From assembly GCA_023422635.1 (NCBI GenBank), contig JAFAGO010000050.1:1-64000 (forward strand): a DNA stretch of 64,000 nucleotides, written 5' to 3'. This DNA is from Bacteroidota bacterium (GTDB lineage Bacteria > Bacteroidota > Bacteroidia > Flavobacteriales > Weeksellaceae). The notes under the pieces were generated by a model. That model did not search any database. It was not told the origin of the DNA and worked only from the letters and a program-made list of their open reading frames with translations. The position numbers and the translations under genes are program-made. Below, piece after piece: positions 8,609 to 17,549 of the stretch (its first letter is position 1; each line of letters starts with the position of its first letter).

Positions 8609-11131
8609 TTATTTCACGCTTTCTTTTGGTTTTTGGGTATTACCAATTAATCCATCTTTCTCGTCGTTCAAACGTAGAATAACGGTTTCGCCTTCACTGA
8701 ATTGTTTATTGACTAACATTTCTGCCAATAAATCTTCGATATATTTTTGGATCGCACGTTTCAACGGTCTTGCTCCAAAATCTTTATCCCAACCTTTTTC
8801 GGAGATAAAATCTTTGGCATCTTCAGTAAGTTCAACTTTGTATCCCAATTTTTCCAATCTTCCGTAAAGTTTAGAAAGTTCAAGATCGATGATTTTCTTA
8901 ATATCAGCTTGTTCTAAAGAATTAAAGATAATGATGTCATCAATTCTATTCAAAAATTCCGGAGCAAAAGCTTTTTTCAACGCACTTTCGATGGTGCTTC
9001 TTGCTCGTGCATCAGAACTTGATTTTTTGGCTGAGGTACCAAAACCAACGCCATCACCGAAATCTTTTAAATCTCGTGTTCCGATGTTGGACGTAAGAAT
9101 GATGATCGTATTTCTAAAATCAATTTTTCTTCCTAAAGAATCGGTAACATGGCCTTCATCCAAAATTTGGAGCAAAATATTGAACACATCTGGATGTGCT
9201 TTTTCAATTTCATCCAAAAGAACTACGGCATAAGGTTTTCTGCGAACCGCTTCTGTTAATTGTCCACCTTCTTCGTAACCCACATATCCTGGAGGCGCAC
9301 CTACCAATCGAGATACGGCAAATTTTTCCATGTATTCGCTCATATCGATTCGGATTAAAGCTTCGTCGGAATCGAAGAGTTCTCGAGCCATTACTTTCGC
9401 AAGTTCGGTTTTACCAACTCCGGTTGTTCCCAAGAAGATAAATGTACCGATAGGTCGGTTAGGATCTTTTAAACCGGCTCTGTTTCTTTGAATGGCTTTC
9501 ACCACTTTTTTCACAGCGTCTTCTTGTCCGATTATTTTTCCATTCAACTTATCGTCCATTTGGGCAAGTTTATCGAGCTCGTTTTTGCCAACTTTTGTTA
9601 CGGGAACGCCACTCATCATCGAAACCACTTCAGCAACATTTTCTTCTGTTACGGTTTCTTTTTTCTCTTTCACATTTTTATCCCACTCTTCTTGCGCTAC
9701 TTGTAATTCACGTTGCAAACGTTCTTCTTCATCTTTCAGTTTACGCGCTTCAAGATAATCTTGGGCTTTTACTGCTTTTTGTTTAAGATCTTTAATTTCT
9801 TCGATTTTCTTTTCATTGTCGATAATTTCACTCGGAACTTTCATGTTTTTAATGTACACGCGAGATCCCGCTTCATCCATCGCATCAATTGCTTTATCGG
9901 GAAGAAAACGATCGGTAATATATCTTGAAGTTAAATTTACACAAGCAGCAATTGCTTCTGGCGTGTAAATTACGTTGTGATGTTCTTCGTATTTATCCTT
10001 TATTTGATTAAGAATTTGAATGGTTTCTTCAATAGATGTTGGTTCCACCATTACTTTTTGGAAACGTCTTTCTAAAGCGCCATCTTTCTCGATGTACTGT
10101 CGATACTCATCCAAAGTGGTTGCACCAATGCATTGAATTTCGCCTCTTGCTAAAGCCGGTTTAAACATATTGGAAGCATCTAAACTTCCGGTAGAACTTC
10201 CCGCGCCAACAATGGTATGCAGCTCATCGATGAAAAGAATGACATCGCGGTTTTTTTCCAACTCGGTCATAATCGCTTTCATCCTTTCTTCGAATTGTCC
10301 ACGATATTTCGTTCCCGCAACCAAACTTGCTAAATCCAAAGTGATTACGCGTTTTCCGTACAATACTCTGGAAACTTTTTTCTGATGAATTCTTAATGCT
10401 AATCCTTCTGCAATTGCAGATTTACCAACACCAGGTTCCCCAATTAAAAGTGGGTTGTTTTTCTTTCTTCGGGAAAGAATTTGAGAAACTCTTTCGATTT
10501 CTTTTTCACGACCGATTACAGGATCGAGTTTGCCATCGCGCGCAAGTGCGGTAAGATCTCTCCCGAAATTATCCAAGGTGGGTGTTTTACTTTTACCTGT
10601 TCCTAAATTTCCGGTAGGTTTCCGCATTTGACCGAATTCTTCTCTTTCTTCATCATCGTCGTATGCACTCATTTTTGGGGAAGATTGTCCAGAGTTTTTC
10701 AATAAGAGTTGGTACTCATGAGAAACCTTTTCGTAATCCACATCATACGCTTCTAAAATACTCGAAGTGGGATCTTCTTGTTTGTAAAGAATGCCCAACA
10801 GAAGATGTACAGTATTTACTTCACTGCTTTGGTATTGTCGGCATTCTAATTCCGAACGTTTAACGGCCTGATCCGCCATTTTGGTGAAAGAAATATTGGT
10901 AACTTCTTGCGCCATCGGGGAGAGGTTAGCAGCGTTAAGGGTTTCGATTTTTCTTCTTATCTGCGTTAAATCTGCATTAAGATTTTGTAAAATTTCTTTA
11001 GCGGAATTTTCAGTTTTAATGATGCCGAGCAGCAAATGTTCCGTATTGAGGAACTCACTTTTCAGCCTTCTCGCTTCGCTTTTGCTATGTTTGAATACTT
11101 TGTTCAAACCGTCTGAAAATTTATAATCCAT
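8609..11131 (-). CDS. clpC: ATP-dependent Clp protease ATP-binding subunit ClpC
   Basis: AAA+ unfoldase that feeds substrates to the ClpP peptidase, 840 residues. Two Clp_N repeats occupy residues 1-145. AAA domain 1 has Walker A GEPGVGKS (231-238) and Walker B VILFIDELHT. A middle domain with a UVR-like motif (YLEARKLKDEEERL, about 440-455) separates it from AAA domain 2, with Walker A GTTGVGKT near 568 and VVLLDEIEKAHPD. A ClpB_D2 small domain closes the fold. The UVR-like motif and the short middle domain favour ClpC over the disaggregase ClpB. It is monocistronic with a good promoter at 11186-11215. No mcsA, mcsB or ctsR genes adjoin it. Confidence 0.95.
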   Translation of the reverse strand: MDYKFSDGLNKVFKHSKSEARRLKSEFLNTEHLLLGIIKTENSAKEILQNLNADLTQIRRKIETLNAANLSPMAQEVTNISFTKMADQAVKRSELECRQYQSSEVNTVHLLLGILYKQEDPTSSILEAYDVDYEKVSHEYQLLLKNSGQSSPKMSAYDDDEEREEFGQMRKPTGNLGTGKSKTPTLDNFGRDLTALARDGKLDPVIGREKEIERVSQILSRRKKNNPLLIGEPGVGKSAIAEGLALRIHQKKVSRVLYGKRVITLDLASLVAGTKYRGQFEERMKAIMTELEKNRDVILFIDELHTIVGAGSSTGSLDASNMFKPALARGEIQCIGATTLDEYRQYIEKDGALERRFQKVMVEPTSIEETIQILNQIKDKYEEHHNVIYTPEAIAACVNLTSRYITDRFLPDKAIDAMDEAGSRVYIKNMKVPSEIIDNEKKIEEIKDLKQKAVKAQDYLEARKLKDEEERLQRELQVAQEEWDKNVKEKKETVTEENVAEVVSMMSGVPVTKVGKNELDKLAQMDDKLNGKIIGQEDAVKKVVKAIQRNRAGLKDPNRPIGTFIFLGTTGVGKTELAKVMARELFDSDEALIRIDMSEYMEKFAVSRLVGAPPGYVGYEEGGQLTEAVRRKPYAVVLLDEIEKAHPDVFNILLQILDEGHVTDSLGRKIDFRNTIIILTSNIGTRDLKDFGDGVGFGTSAKKSSSDARARSTIESALKKAFAPEFLNRIDDIIIFNSLEQADIKKIIDLELSKLYGRLEKLGYKVELTEDAKDFISEKGWDKDFGARPLKRAIQKYIEDLLAEMLVNKQFSEGETVILRLNDEKDGLIGNTQKPKESVK

Positions 11132-11185
11132 AATAAATTGCTCTCAATATTAAATTAAAGCAGGGATTTTCTCCCTAGCGTCAAT

Positions 11186-11215
11186 CAAAGTTACAAATAG
11201 TTTACCAAAGAACAA
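11186..11215 (-). promoter_or_regulatory. Predicted clpC promoter
   Basis: Read on the minus strand there is a TTG at 11215-11213, a 19-base spacer and TAACTTTG at 11193-11186. Both elements and the spacing fit the Bacteroidota consensus. The leader would be about 50 bases. No CIRCE or CtsR-type operator was noticed. Confidence 0.6.
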
Positions 11216-11251
11216 TCTATGACGATATGGCAGATATGTTAAAGTTTTCGA

Positions 11252-12517
11252 TCAGCGTAAAATGATGGGAAGTTCTGCGTTTTTAAACTGAATATAAAAA
11301 TACGGTTCGTTGCCATTGATTACCAACAAACAGGAATCGAACTGTGAAAGCCATTTGCGCTGACCTTCAGATAAGCTTGAAAAGGAATTTACAAGTCGTT
11401 TATCATTTCGGAAATAGACGAAGTTTTCAGAGCCATTGAAATCTTTCCATTTGGTGTTACTGGTTTTCGACTGGATGGAAATGGTTGTGTTTTTTACCGT
11501 AACTTTATTTGGTTGAAACGGTATTTTTACAAATTCATCCTCCTCATTCATCCAATGATGCTTCTGGAAATAACGCAATGTTTTTTGTGGATCTTCTACA
11601 TCAATATCCAATCTATACATCGGCGTTAACGTATTTTGATATGCTGTTTTTTCAATTTCATTAAAATTTTCATCATATTCAAATGACACTATTTTTTCTT
11701 TGACTTCACGAAGATCTGCTACTGCTGAAATTTTTTGAACAGAAAGAGAATCGAAAATAGCGGTATTTCTGAATATATCGTTAAAATCTTCAGTTTTATT
11801 AATTCCATCATCATTCAAGTGAAGTTGGAAAGAATGCTCTGAACTTCGCAAATTGGTTAACAATTGTAGAAAAGAAAAATCGTTTTGCAATGTGCCAATT
11901 TTAATCGAATTATTGGTGATCGTTATGGGAAATGTTTGTTGCTTTTGCGAGGTTAAAAAAGTAAGACTTGCCTGAGAATTGTGAATGTAGTTCTTTGCAG
12001 AAGAGGTGGTAAGTTGATCTTCGTTAGCAAAACTTTTCGTTCCGGGATTTGTGATTTCAGAAGTGTTTTGTTTTCCAGAAACAAAGAATGCTTTGTTACG
12101 ATGAATGAACACCGAAAAAAAGTCGTTTTGGTAAAATGATGCCGATTTTTTATTGAATTTTTCTTGTTGTAAAAAACGTTCAACCTTTTGAATATCGCGA
12201 ATTTCCAAAATGGAATACCACTGCGAAATTGGCGCGTTTTTAAGGTGATAGATAGCGAGATAATCGGGAATTACAAAACCAGAATTTTCAATTTTTATTT
12301 TTCGAATATTCTGATTTTTGCGTTTTTCAGAAAACCATTCGGCGGGATTCGACATTAATTGCAGCATGTAATAATTGCGCAATTTCTTCACATCCGCTAT
12401 TACGACCATATCGCTGTTTTTGCCAACCACAATGTTGGGATTCTTTTTAAAGAACACAAAATAGGCCCAAACACAAAGCAAAATGATAACGGCGAAACCG
12501 GCAATTCTTTTATTCAT
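11252..12517 (-). CDS. Uncharacterised membrane-anchored protein, third gene of an exported-protein operon
   Basis: A 421-residue protein with one N-terminal hydrophobic helix (residues 5-22, IAGFAVIILLCVWAYFVFF) and a large domain that should lie in the periplasm. I do not recognise the family. The beginning (GKNSDMVVIADVKKLRNYY) and the mix of long beta segments loosely recall DUF3352/DUF4836-type proteins, and the preceding gene opens in a similar way (DAYFYMEINGKII), so the two may be distant paralogues. Its ATG overlaps the preceding stop by one base (TAATG), indicating translational coupling. Function is unknown. Confidence 0.7.
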   Translation of the reverse strand: MNKRIAGFAVIILLCVWAYFVFFKKNPNIVVGKNSDMVVIADVKKLRNYYMLQLMSNPAEWFSEKRKNQNIRKIKIENSGFVIPDYLAIYHLKNAPISQWYSILEIRDIQKVERFLQQEKFNKKSASFYQNDFFSVFIHRNKAFFVSGKQNTSEITNPGTKSFANEDQLTTSSAKNYIHNSQASLTFLTSQKQQTFPITITNNSIKIGTLQNDFSFLQLLTNLRSSEHSFQLHLNDDGINKTEDFNDIFRNTAIFDSLSVQKISAVADLREVKEKIVSFEYDENFNEIEKTAYQNTLTPMYRLDIDVEDPQKTLRYFQKHHWMNEEDEFVKIPFQPNKVTVKNTTISIQSKTSNTKWKDFNGSENFVYFRNDKRLVNSFSSLSEGQRKWLSQFDSCLLVINGNEPYFYIQFKNAELPIILR

Positions 12518-14532
12518 TAAAAAGCAATTGTTGATTTTTTGGTATTGTAATCTAATTTATAAAGCTCTTCCAAAAGATCGAAGAAATACATTAAACTATT
12601 GTCCGACGTTCCACGGGTTTGGTATTTAAATTCACTGTTGATGCGATCGGATTTGGCTTCCATTTGATAGGATAAATCGCCAGCATTTTTTCGGAAGAAA
12701 TTGTAAAATTCGCGATCTTCTTCAGAGGTAATTTCGTTGGCAAAACCTTCTGCAAAACGCACGACATCGAGTTTTCCGTTCATGGGCGATTTTCGAATTT
12801 CTTTTGCCCATTTTTTTGTGGTTTTGGTTTGTGGCTTTTCTCCAATGTTTTCTTCGGAGGTGGTAAAGTACACCAAACCGTCTTTCACTAAAAGATAAAG
12901 ATGATTTAAAGCGCTATTTTCCTTTTGTTTAATGGAATAAATATTTTCCTTTTTTTCAATTTTTTCTTTGAATTCTTCGTTGGAAGCAAGTGTTTCAAAA
13001 AGTCTGTTCCAATATCCTTCATTTTCAGTCGCAAATGCAAAGGCAAAATCCGGAACCATCACATCTTTGGTTTTTTCTACTTCTTTCTCGTTATACTCTT
13101 CATCATATTCATATTCCGTATAATTGACTTTTTTAGAGCCCAATGTGTTGAGAATGAAGATTCCATTTCCTGGTGCAATTTTGCTAATTTCTTTTTCATC
13201 TAAAGCAATTTTCAAGGTTTCTACCATGAGTGAAAATTCTTTTTGATATTTTTCTTCACCTGTATTGTTCAATAATGTATACATTAAATCGAACATTTTG
13301 TAGGCGTTGAGGTTAAAGGCATAATAACCTATGCTTTTTTCTGAAAGTAATTTGGTAAGTTTTGCATTCTTTTTTCCTTTATAAACCTCTTCGAATGATT
13401 TTTGAATTTCGGGGTCGTGATGGCGATAAGAGCTTACCAATCGCACTTGTTCTTTATCGAAATACAAGTTATACGCTACATCCGAGCTGTACATATTTTG
13501 AATCATATTTTGCCAACGATTGAACGATACCAATTGTGCTGGAAAATACAATGTTTTCATCATATTTTGATAATCCAAATAAGCGAAGAGATCCGCGGAT
13601 GAATCGCGCATATTGATCTTGTTTTCTGGTACATCAATTTGGAAATTGGAATTGAAATAGTCGTCAAAATAATGGGTTGCAAATTCCAAAACCACTTTGT
13701 ACTGCTCAATGTTTATGGAATCTAACTCTTTTTGATATGCTTCATTATCGAAGTCTAATTCCAAGTTTTCCTCCATTTCTATTGGGGAATCCTCGGCAAG
13801 ATCCTCAGCATTGGTTTCAGCTTCTTCTTGAACAGGATAACGATGGTATTTCTCAAGATGCTTAATTTGTGCTTTGATATTTTTAATTTCCGCTTTGTTG
13901 CTTGCTAAAACTTCTTCGTAGTAATTTAAATCATCTTTAAGATGTTCAATTTCAACTTCATAATCAAATTGTGCAGAATCCATTTCCGCTTCAATTTCAG
14001 AATTCGGAATAACATACGTGTTATCGGCAATCGCAGAATCTGAAGGTATTTCTTCATTCCAATCGTTATAATGTACGGGTTTTGTGTAGTACAACATTTG
14101 CAAAACGGCATGAGTGTCATTCCACGCCACAAAAGTATTTTCGTCTAGATTTACGTAGGAATACTTATTTTTTTTGGTGATTTGTAAGCCTTCGCTTTTG
14201 GTAGAATTTACAAATTCTTCGAATTTTGGTTTTTGATCCAATACAAAATGTGCGGTGTACGAACGAACGGAATCGTTTGATTGAGCAAAGTGAACTTGTA
14301 CGCCATCATATTTAATTCCGGTCTTCGAAAAATCGTTCCAACTTTTGAACTTTTTATCTTTTGCAACTTCCTCAATCATTGGATTTAGTTTTGCCCAATC
14401 CAATTTTTGATTGATAATTTTGCCATTAATTTCCATGTAGAAATAGGCGTCTTCTGGCAGTTTCATGCTTTGTTGAGCGCAAAAATACTGCACAAAGGAA
14501 ACCAAAATTAAAAGGTATATTTTTTTGTTCAT
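12517..14532 (-). CDS. Uncharacterised exported protein with acidic coiled-coil insert, second gene of operon
   Basis: A 671-residue protein with a signal peptide (MNKKIYLLILVSFVQYFCAQ) that loosely resembles DUF4836-type proteins of Bacteroidota; this assignment is weak. Residues about 190-275 form a predicted coiled coil (IEHLKDDLNYYEEVLASNK, IKNIKAQIKHLEKY) followed by a strongly acidic stretch. A second acidic patch, YTEYEYDEEYNEKEVEK, lies near 475. No catalytic motif is evident. It starts 10 bases after the lipoprotein gene and overlaps the next gene by one base, so all three are almost certainly one operon. A periplasmic or surface role is inferred. Confidence 0.72.
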   Translation of the reverse strand: MNKKIYLLILVSFVQYFCAQQSMKLPEDAYFYMEINGKIINQKLDWAKLNPMIEEVAKDKKFKSWNDFSKTGIKYDGVQVHFAQSNDSVRSYTAHFVLDQKPKFEEFVNSTKSEGLQITKKNKYSYVNLDENTFVAWNDTHAVLQMLYYTKPVHYNDWNEEIPSDSAIADNTYVIPNSEIEAEMDSAQFDYEVEIEHLKDDLNYYEEVLASNKAEIKNIKAQIKHLEKYHRYPVQEEAETNAEDLAEDSPIEMEENLELDFDNEAYQKELDSINIEQYKVVLEFATHYFDDYFNSNFQIDVPENKINMRDSSADLFAYLDYQNMMKTLYFPAQLVSFNRWQNMIQNMYSSDVAYNLYFDKEQVRLVSSYRHHDPEIQKSFEEVYKGKKNAKLTKLLSEKSIGYYAFNLNAYKMFDLMYTLLNNTGEEKYQKEFSLMVETLKIALDEKEISKIAPGNGIFILNTLGSKKVNYTEYEYDEEYNEKEVEKTKDVMVPDFAFAFATENEGYWNRLFETLASNEEFKEKIEKKENIYSIKQKENSALNHLYLLVKDGLVYFTTSEENIGEKPQTKTTKKWAKEIRKSPMNGKLDVVRFAEGFANEITSEEDREFYNFFRKNAGDLSYQMEAKSDRINSEFKYQTRGTSDNSLMYFFDLLEELYKLDYNTKKSTIAF

Positions 14533-14541
14533 ACGTGTTTT

Positions 14542-15210
14542 TTAATTGAAACGGATGTTGTTGTGAATTTGTTTTTTCTGAAGAATAAAATCCAAAATTG
14601 TTCCCTCTTGCTTTACTGCTTTTTTGTTGGGCGAAACCTGATAAGTGGCGTTGGATTGCGATTTTATTGTACGATCGAATTGTAAAACGGAGGTGTATTT
14701 TGCATTCGTAAACACTTCTTTGTCCGCTTTGCTTAAATTGTTGTATTCCGTTTTAAATGTGTTGATTTTATTTTTGACGAAGATTTTAGAAGAAGGATTA
14801 TTGGAGTATAGTTGTGTAGGAACCATTTTCCCGATAATGTTTTTGGCTTTTAGTTTTTCCAAGCCTTGATTGATGTTTTCAATCTTTTGAAAATTGCAGC
14901 TCAGTTTCACAATATAATTGTTAAAATCCAACGATGTTTTCACATTTGAAATTCCTGAAACACTTCGAAATGCGTTTGCTGCTTCATTAACTTTCGTTTC
15001 AATTTCCTTTTTCTTCGGAACTTTTCTGCCATTGATGGTTTCCATTTTCGAAAGACTTTCCAAGCGCGTTTTGCTTTTGCTGGCATTTAAAATAAGGGAG
15101 TATTCTCCGCTCCCATCGGCTTTTATATGCACTTTGTCTATAATATCAAAACAACTCGTTAAAATACAGAGCGGGAAAAGCAGAAAGAGAAATCGAATAA
15201 TTTTTATCAC
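14542..15210 (-). CDS. Uncharacterised lipoprotein, first gene of exported-protein operon
   Basis: A 222-residue protein with a lipoprotein signal: a charged start, a hydrophobic run, and lipobox LTSC with the lipidated cysteine at residue 20. The mature protein begins FDIIDKVHIKADGSGEYSL, a beta-rich opening typical of small Bacteroidota lipoproteins. The start used is GTG at 15210, because no ATG lies between it and the signal sequence. Function is unknown. The tight packing with the next two genes suggests that the three products act together in the envelope. Confidence 0.68.
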   Translation of the reverse strand: MIKIIRFLFLLFPLCILTSCFDIIDKVHIKADGSGEYSLILNASKSKTRLESLSKMETINGRKVPKKKEIETKVNEAANAFRSVSGISNVKTSLDFNNYIVKLSCNFQKIENINQGLEKLKAKNIIGKMVPTQLYSNNPSSKIFVKNKINTFKTEYNNLSKADKEVFTNAKYTSVLQFDRTIKSQSNATYQVSPNKKAVKQEGTILDFILQKKQIHNNIRFN

Positions 15211-15246
15211 AAAGATTAGATTTTGAGATGCTTACAAATATAGGTT

Positions 15247-15963
15247 TTATCGTTTTCCCTGCAAATACGATTGTCGTAAATTCTCCTCTAATTTTTCAAT
15301 GGAATATCGAAGTGTTGTTCTGGGCATATTTTGATAATGAAGATCAAGAAAATTTAGAAGTTCACTTTCGTTTTTCTTTCCCATTTCACGTAAGAGCCAA
15401 CCATTCGCTTTGTGCATTAAATCTTGTGAATCTTGCAGATTTCGAGTAACGATTCTTTTTAAAAGTTGAAATTCTCCTTTCTTAACATAAAACATGGTAG
15501 ACACCACTGCCATTCGTTTTTCCCAAAGATTTTTGCTCTTTGAAAGTTCAAGCAGAATGGAATCTTTTTGATTTTCGAAGCAATAAGCTCCTAATATTTT
15601 ATAGCACGACACATCCACCAAATCCCAATTGTTGATGAATTTTTTATGTTGAAGATAAAATTCAACAAGCTCCTTTTTTTCGTTTGCTGTTTTGCATTTT
15701 TCATATTTTGAAACCAACATGAAAAGCGAAGTTTGACGATGTTCGTGGATTTTTGATGACAATAGAATTCCAAGTTCAGGTAAAGAAATTTGGGAATAAA
15801 ATGCCTTGGAAATTTTTCGTTGATCGGGAACGGTTACACCGATAAATTCATCTCCTTCAGCATATTCTCCTTTCCCTGATTTAAAAAATTTAGGGTAAAA
15901 TTCTTTTTTTTCTTGAACAGAAGAAAAAGCTAGAGCCGTTTTAATTTCGCTAACGATATCCAT
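15247..15963 (-). CDS. DNA alkylation repair protein (AlkD-like HEAT-repeat family)
   Basis: A 238-residue all-helical protein of the DNA_alkylation (AlkC/AlkD) family. Family features are GVTVPDQRKISKAFY (residues 43-57), a run of short HEAT-like helical pairs, NNWDLVDVSCYKILGAYC (about 114-131) containing the conserved Trp-Asp pair, KRMAVVSTMFYVKKGE and the C-terminal MHKANGWLLREMGKKN. AlkD members excise bulky positively charged alkyl bases. Whether this one is catalytic cannot be settled by eye. The ATG overlaps the antiporter stop (TAATG), so the two are co-translated although their functions seem unrelated. Confidence 0.88.
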   Translation of the reverse strand: MDIVSEIKTALAFSSVQEKKEFYPKFFKSGKGEYAEGDEFIGVTVPDQRKISKAFYSQISLPELGILLSSKIHEHRQTSLFMLVSKYEKCKTANEKKELVEFYLQHKKFINNWDLVDVSCYKILGAYCFENQKDSILLELSKSKNLWEKRMAVVSTMFYVKKGEFQLLKRIVTRNLQDSQDLMHKANGWLLREMGKKNESELLNFLDLHYQNMPRTTLRYSIEKLEENLRQSYLQGKR

Positions 15964-17234
15964 TAGTCGTTTAAATGATCCAAAACATCTTCTTGTGCAA
16001 TCTTTTTAGGATTTGCTACTTTGCCAATTGTAAGCCCTTGAACAACAATGGAAAATACTACAACACAATAGGTGATGCTAATGATTGCGCCACTGTACTC
16101 GTTGGAAGGAATAGAAAGTGCCAGCGCAATAGAAACGCCACCACGCAAACCTCCCCAAACCAAAACTTTCATTGTGGTTGGACTAAAACGGTCGCGTCTG
16201 GACATCATTTTACTCGGGATAAATATGGAAACAATTCTTGACAAAAGCACAATCATAATACAAATTGCACCCGCAAAAAGATAATGATTCATGTTTTTAA
16301 TGAGTAATAATTCGAAGCCGATGAAGAGGAATAAAACAGCGTTCATAATCTCATCAATCAGTTCCCAGAATTTAATAATATAATCTTGCGTTTCGGATTT
16401 TTTCTTGAATTTTTCGTTGAAATTTCCCATAAAAAGTCCTGCTGCCACCATCGTCAACGGACCTGAAAAATGAAGTGAATGTGCAACTAAATAACCGCCC
16501 ATAACCACGGATAGTGTTACCAATACAGAAAGAATATAATCGTTAACATCGCGCATTGCTCTGGAAGCAACATATCCTAAAATAACGCCGAGTAGCAGTC
16601 CACCACCAGCTTCTTTCAAGAGTAAAGTGGTAATGCCTTCAACGCTTGTATCCACATGTTTTCCTACCGCCAATTGAAGCAAGATTGTAAAAACCACAAC
16701 TGCAACACCATCGTTGAAAAGCGATTCTCCCGCCACCTTTGTTTCTAATTCTTTAGAAACATTGGCTTTTTTCAAAATGCCGAGAACGGCCACAGGATCA
16801 GTTGGCGAAATCAAAGCTCCAAAAACCAAACAATACAGAAGCGGAATTTTAATTCCTACCAAAGGTAAAATATAATAGGTTGCAAATCCTACTGCAAACG
16901 TTGAAATCACAACTCCAACGCTCGCAAACATCACGACAGGCCAAAATTGTTTTTTTAAATCGTTGATATTCAGATGAATTCCACCGGCGAAGAGCAGGAA
17001 ATTTAGCATAGCGCCCATCAACACTTCCGTAAAATCAAATCCACCGATGAGTTTGTACAAATGGTCCGTTGTTTTTGGAAAAAGATTTTCTCCGAAAAGA
17101 ATTAAAACAATGGAAACAATAATGGCAATTACCATTATGCCAATGGTACTTGGTAGTTTTAACAATCGGTAATTGATGTACTCAAAAACCGTGGCTAATA
17201 CAATTAATAAAGAAAATGAATAATATAACTCCAT
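15963..17234 (-). CDS. Na+/H+ antiporter, CPA1 family
   Basis: A polytopic inner-membrane protein of 423 residues with about twelve hydrophobic segments. The family ion-binding motif FGALISPTDPVAVLG lies near residues 139-153, followed by GESLFNDGVAVVVF (about 169-182) with the conserved Asn-Asp pair that carries the transported cations. RGGVSIALALSIPS near 370 is the conserved C-terminal segment. Such carriers exchange cytoplasmic Na+ for external H+ and control pH and salt stress. It lacks the long cytosolic tail of larger CPA1 members. It heads a two-gene unit with the DNA-repair gene. Confidence 0.9.
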   Translation of the reverse strand: MELYYSFSLLIVLATVFEYINYRLLKLPSTIGIMVIAIIVSIVLILFGENLFPKTTDHLYKLIGGFDFTEVLMGAMLNFLLFAGGIHLNINDLKKQFWPVVMFASVGVVISTFAVGFATYYILPLVGIKIPLLYCLVFGALISPTDPVAVLGILKKANVSKELETKVAGESLFNDGVAVVVFTILLQLAVGKHVDTSVEGITTLLLKEAGGGLLLGVILGYVASRAMRDVNDYILSVLVTLSVVMGGYLVAHSLHFSGPLTMVAAGLFMGNFNEKFKKKSETQDYIIKFWELIDEIMNAVLFLFIGFELLLIKNMNHYLFAGAICIMIVLLSRIVSIFIPSKMMSRRDRFSPTTMKVLVWGGLRGGVSIALALSIPSNEYSGAIISITYCVVVFSIVVQGLTIGKVANPKKIAQEDVLDHLND

Positions 17235-17549
17235 TTAATACAAAGTATAAGTTGTTCGTGTAGTGAAAGTTAAAAAGAAATGTGTTTTTAGTATTGTTTG
17301 ATGAAAAACAACCTTACAAATATCTGATTTTTTACTCTTTTCTGAAAATTGATTTTTAAAATAGCGGTTATGCTTTTTCTAGAACGTAATAAACGCGTTT
17401 GAAGTATTTTAGTTCTGCTTTCAAAATCCTAACACTACGAAGATTCGAAAAAAGTAAGCTTTAAAAGCCTACTTTTTATATCATGAAGTTCACGGTTAGG
17501 AAAGATGGGTTTTCACATTTTCATTAACTTCAAACTTCAAAATTATGAA
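17235..17549. other. 315-base spacer between antiporter and hflX
   Basis: No gene, repeat array or RNA gene was recognised. The part nearest hflX holds the hairpin at 17449-17477, and the part nearest the antiporter is AT-rich and should contain its promoter (an imperfect CAAAGTATA lies just upstream of the ATG on that strand). The rest shows no structure I can name. Confidence 0.5.
17449..17477 (-). terminator. hflX terminator hairpin
   Basis: AAAAAGTAAGCTT and AAGCCTACTTTTT pair over 13 positions with one mismatch. On the minus strand the stem ends in a run of six T. It lies about 70 bases beyond the hflX stop. Confidence 0.6.

Noticed and set aside
8592..11126. Many plus-strand open frames antisense to clpC (for example 9492-9758 and 10881-11126)
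   Set aside because: They mirror a highly conserved gene; the low-stop antisense pattern comes from clpC codon use. None has a recognisable domain.
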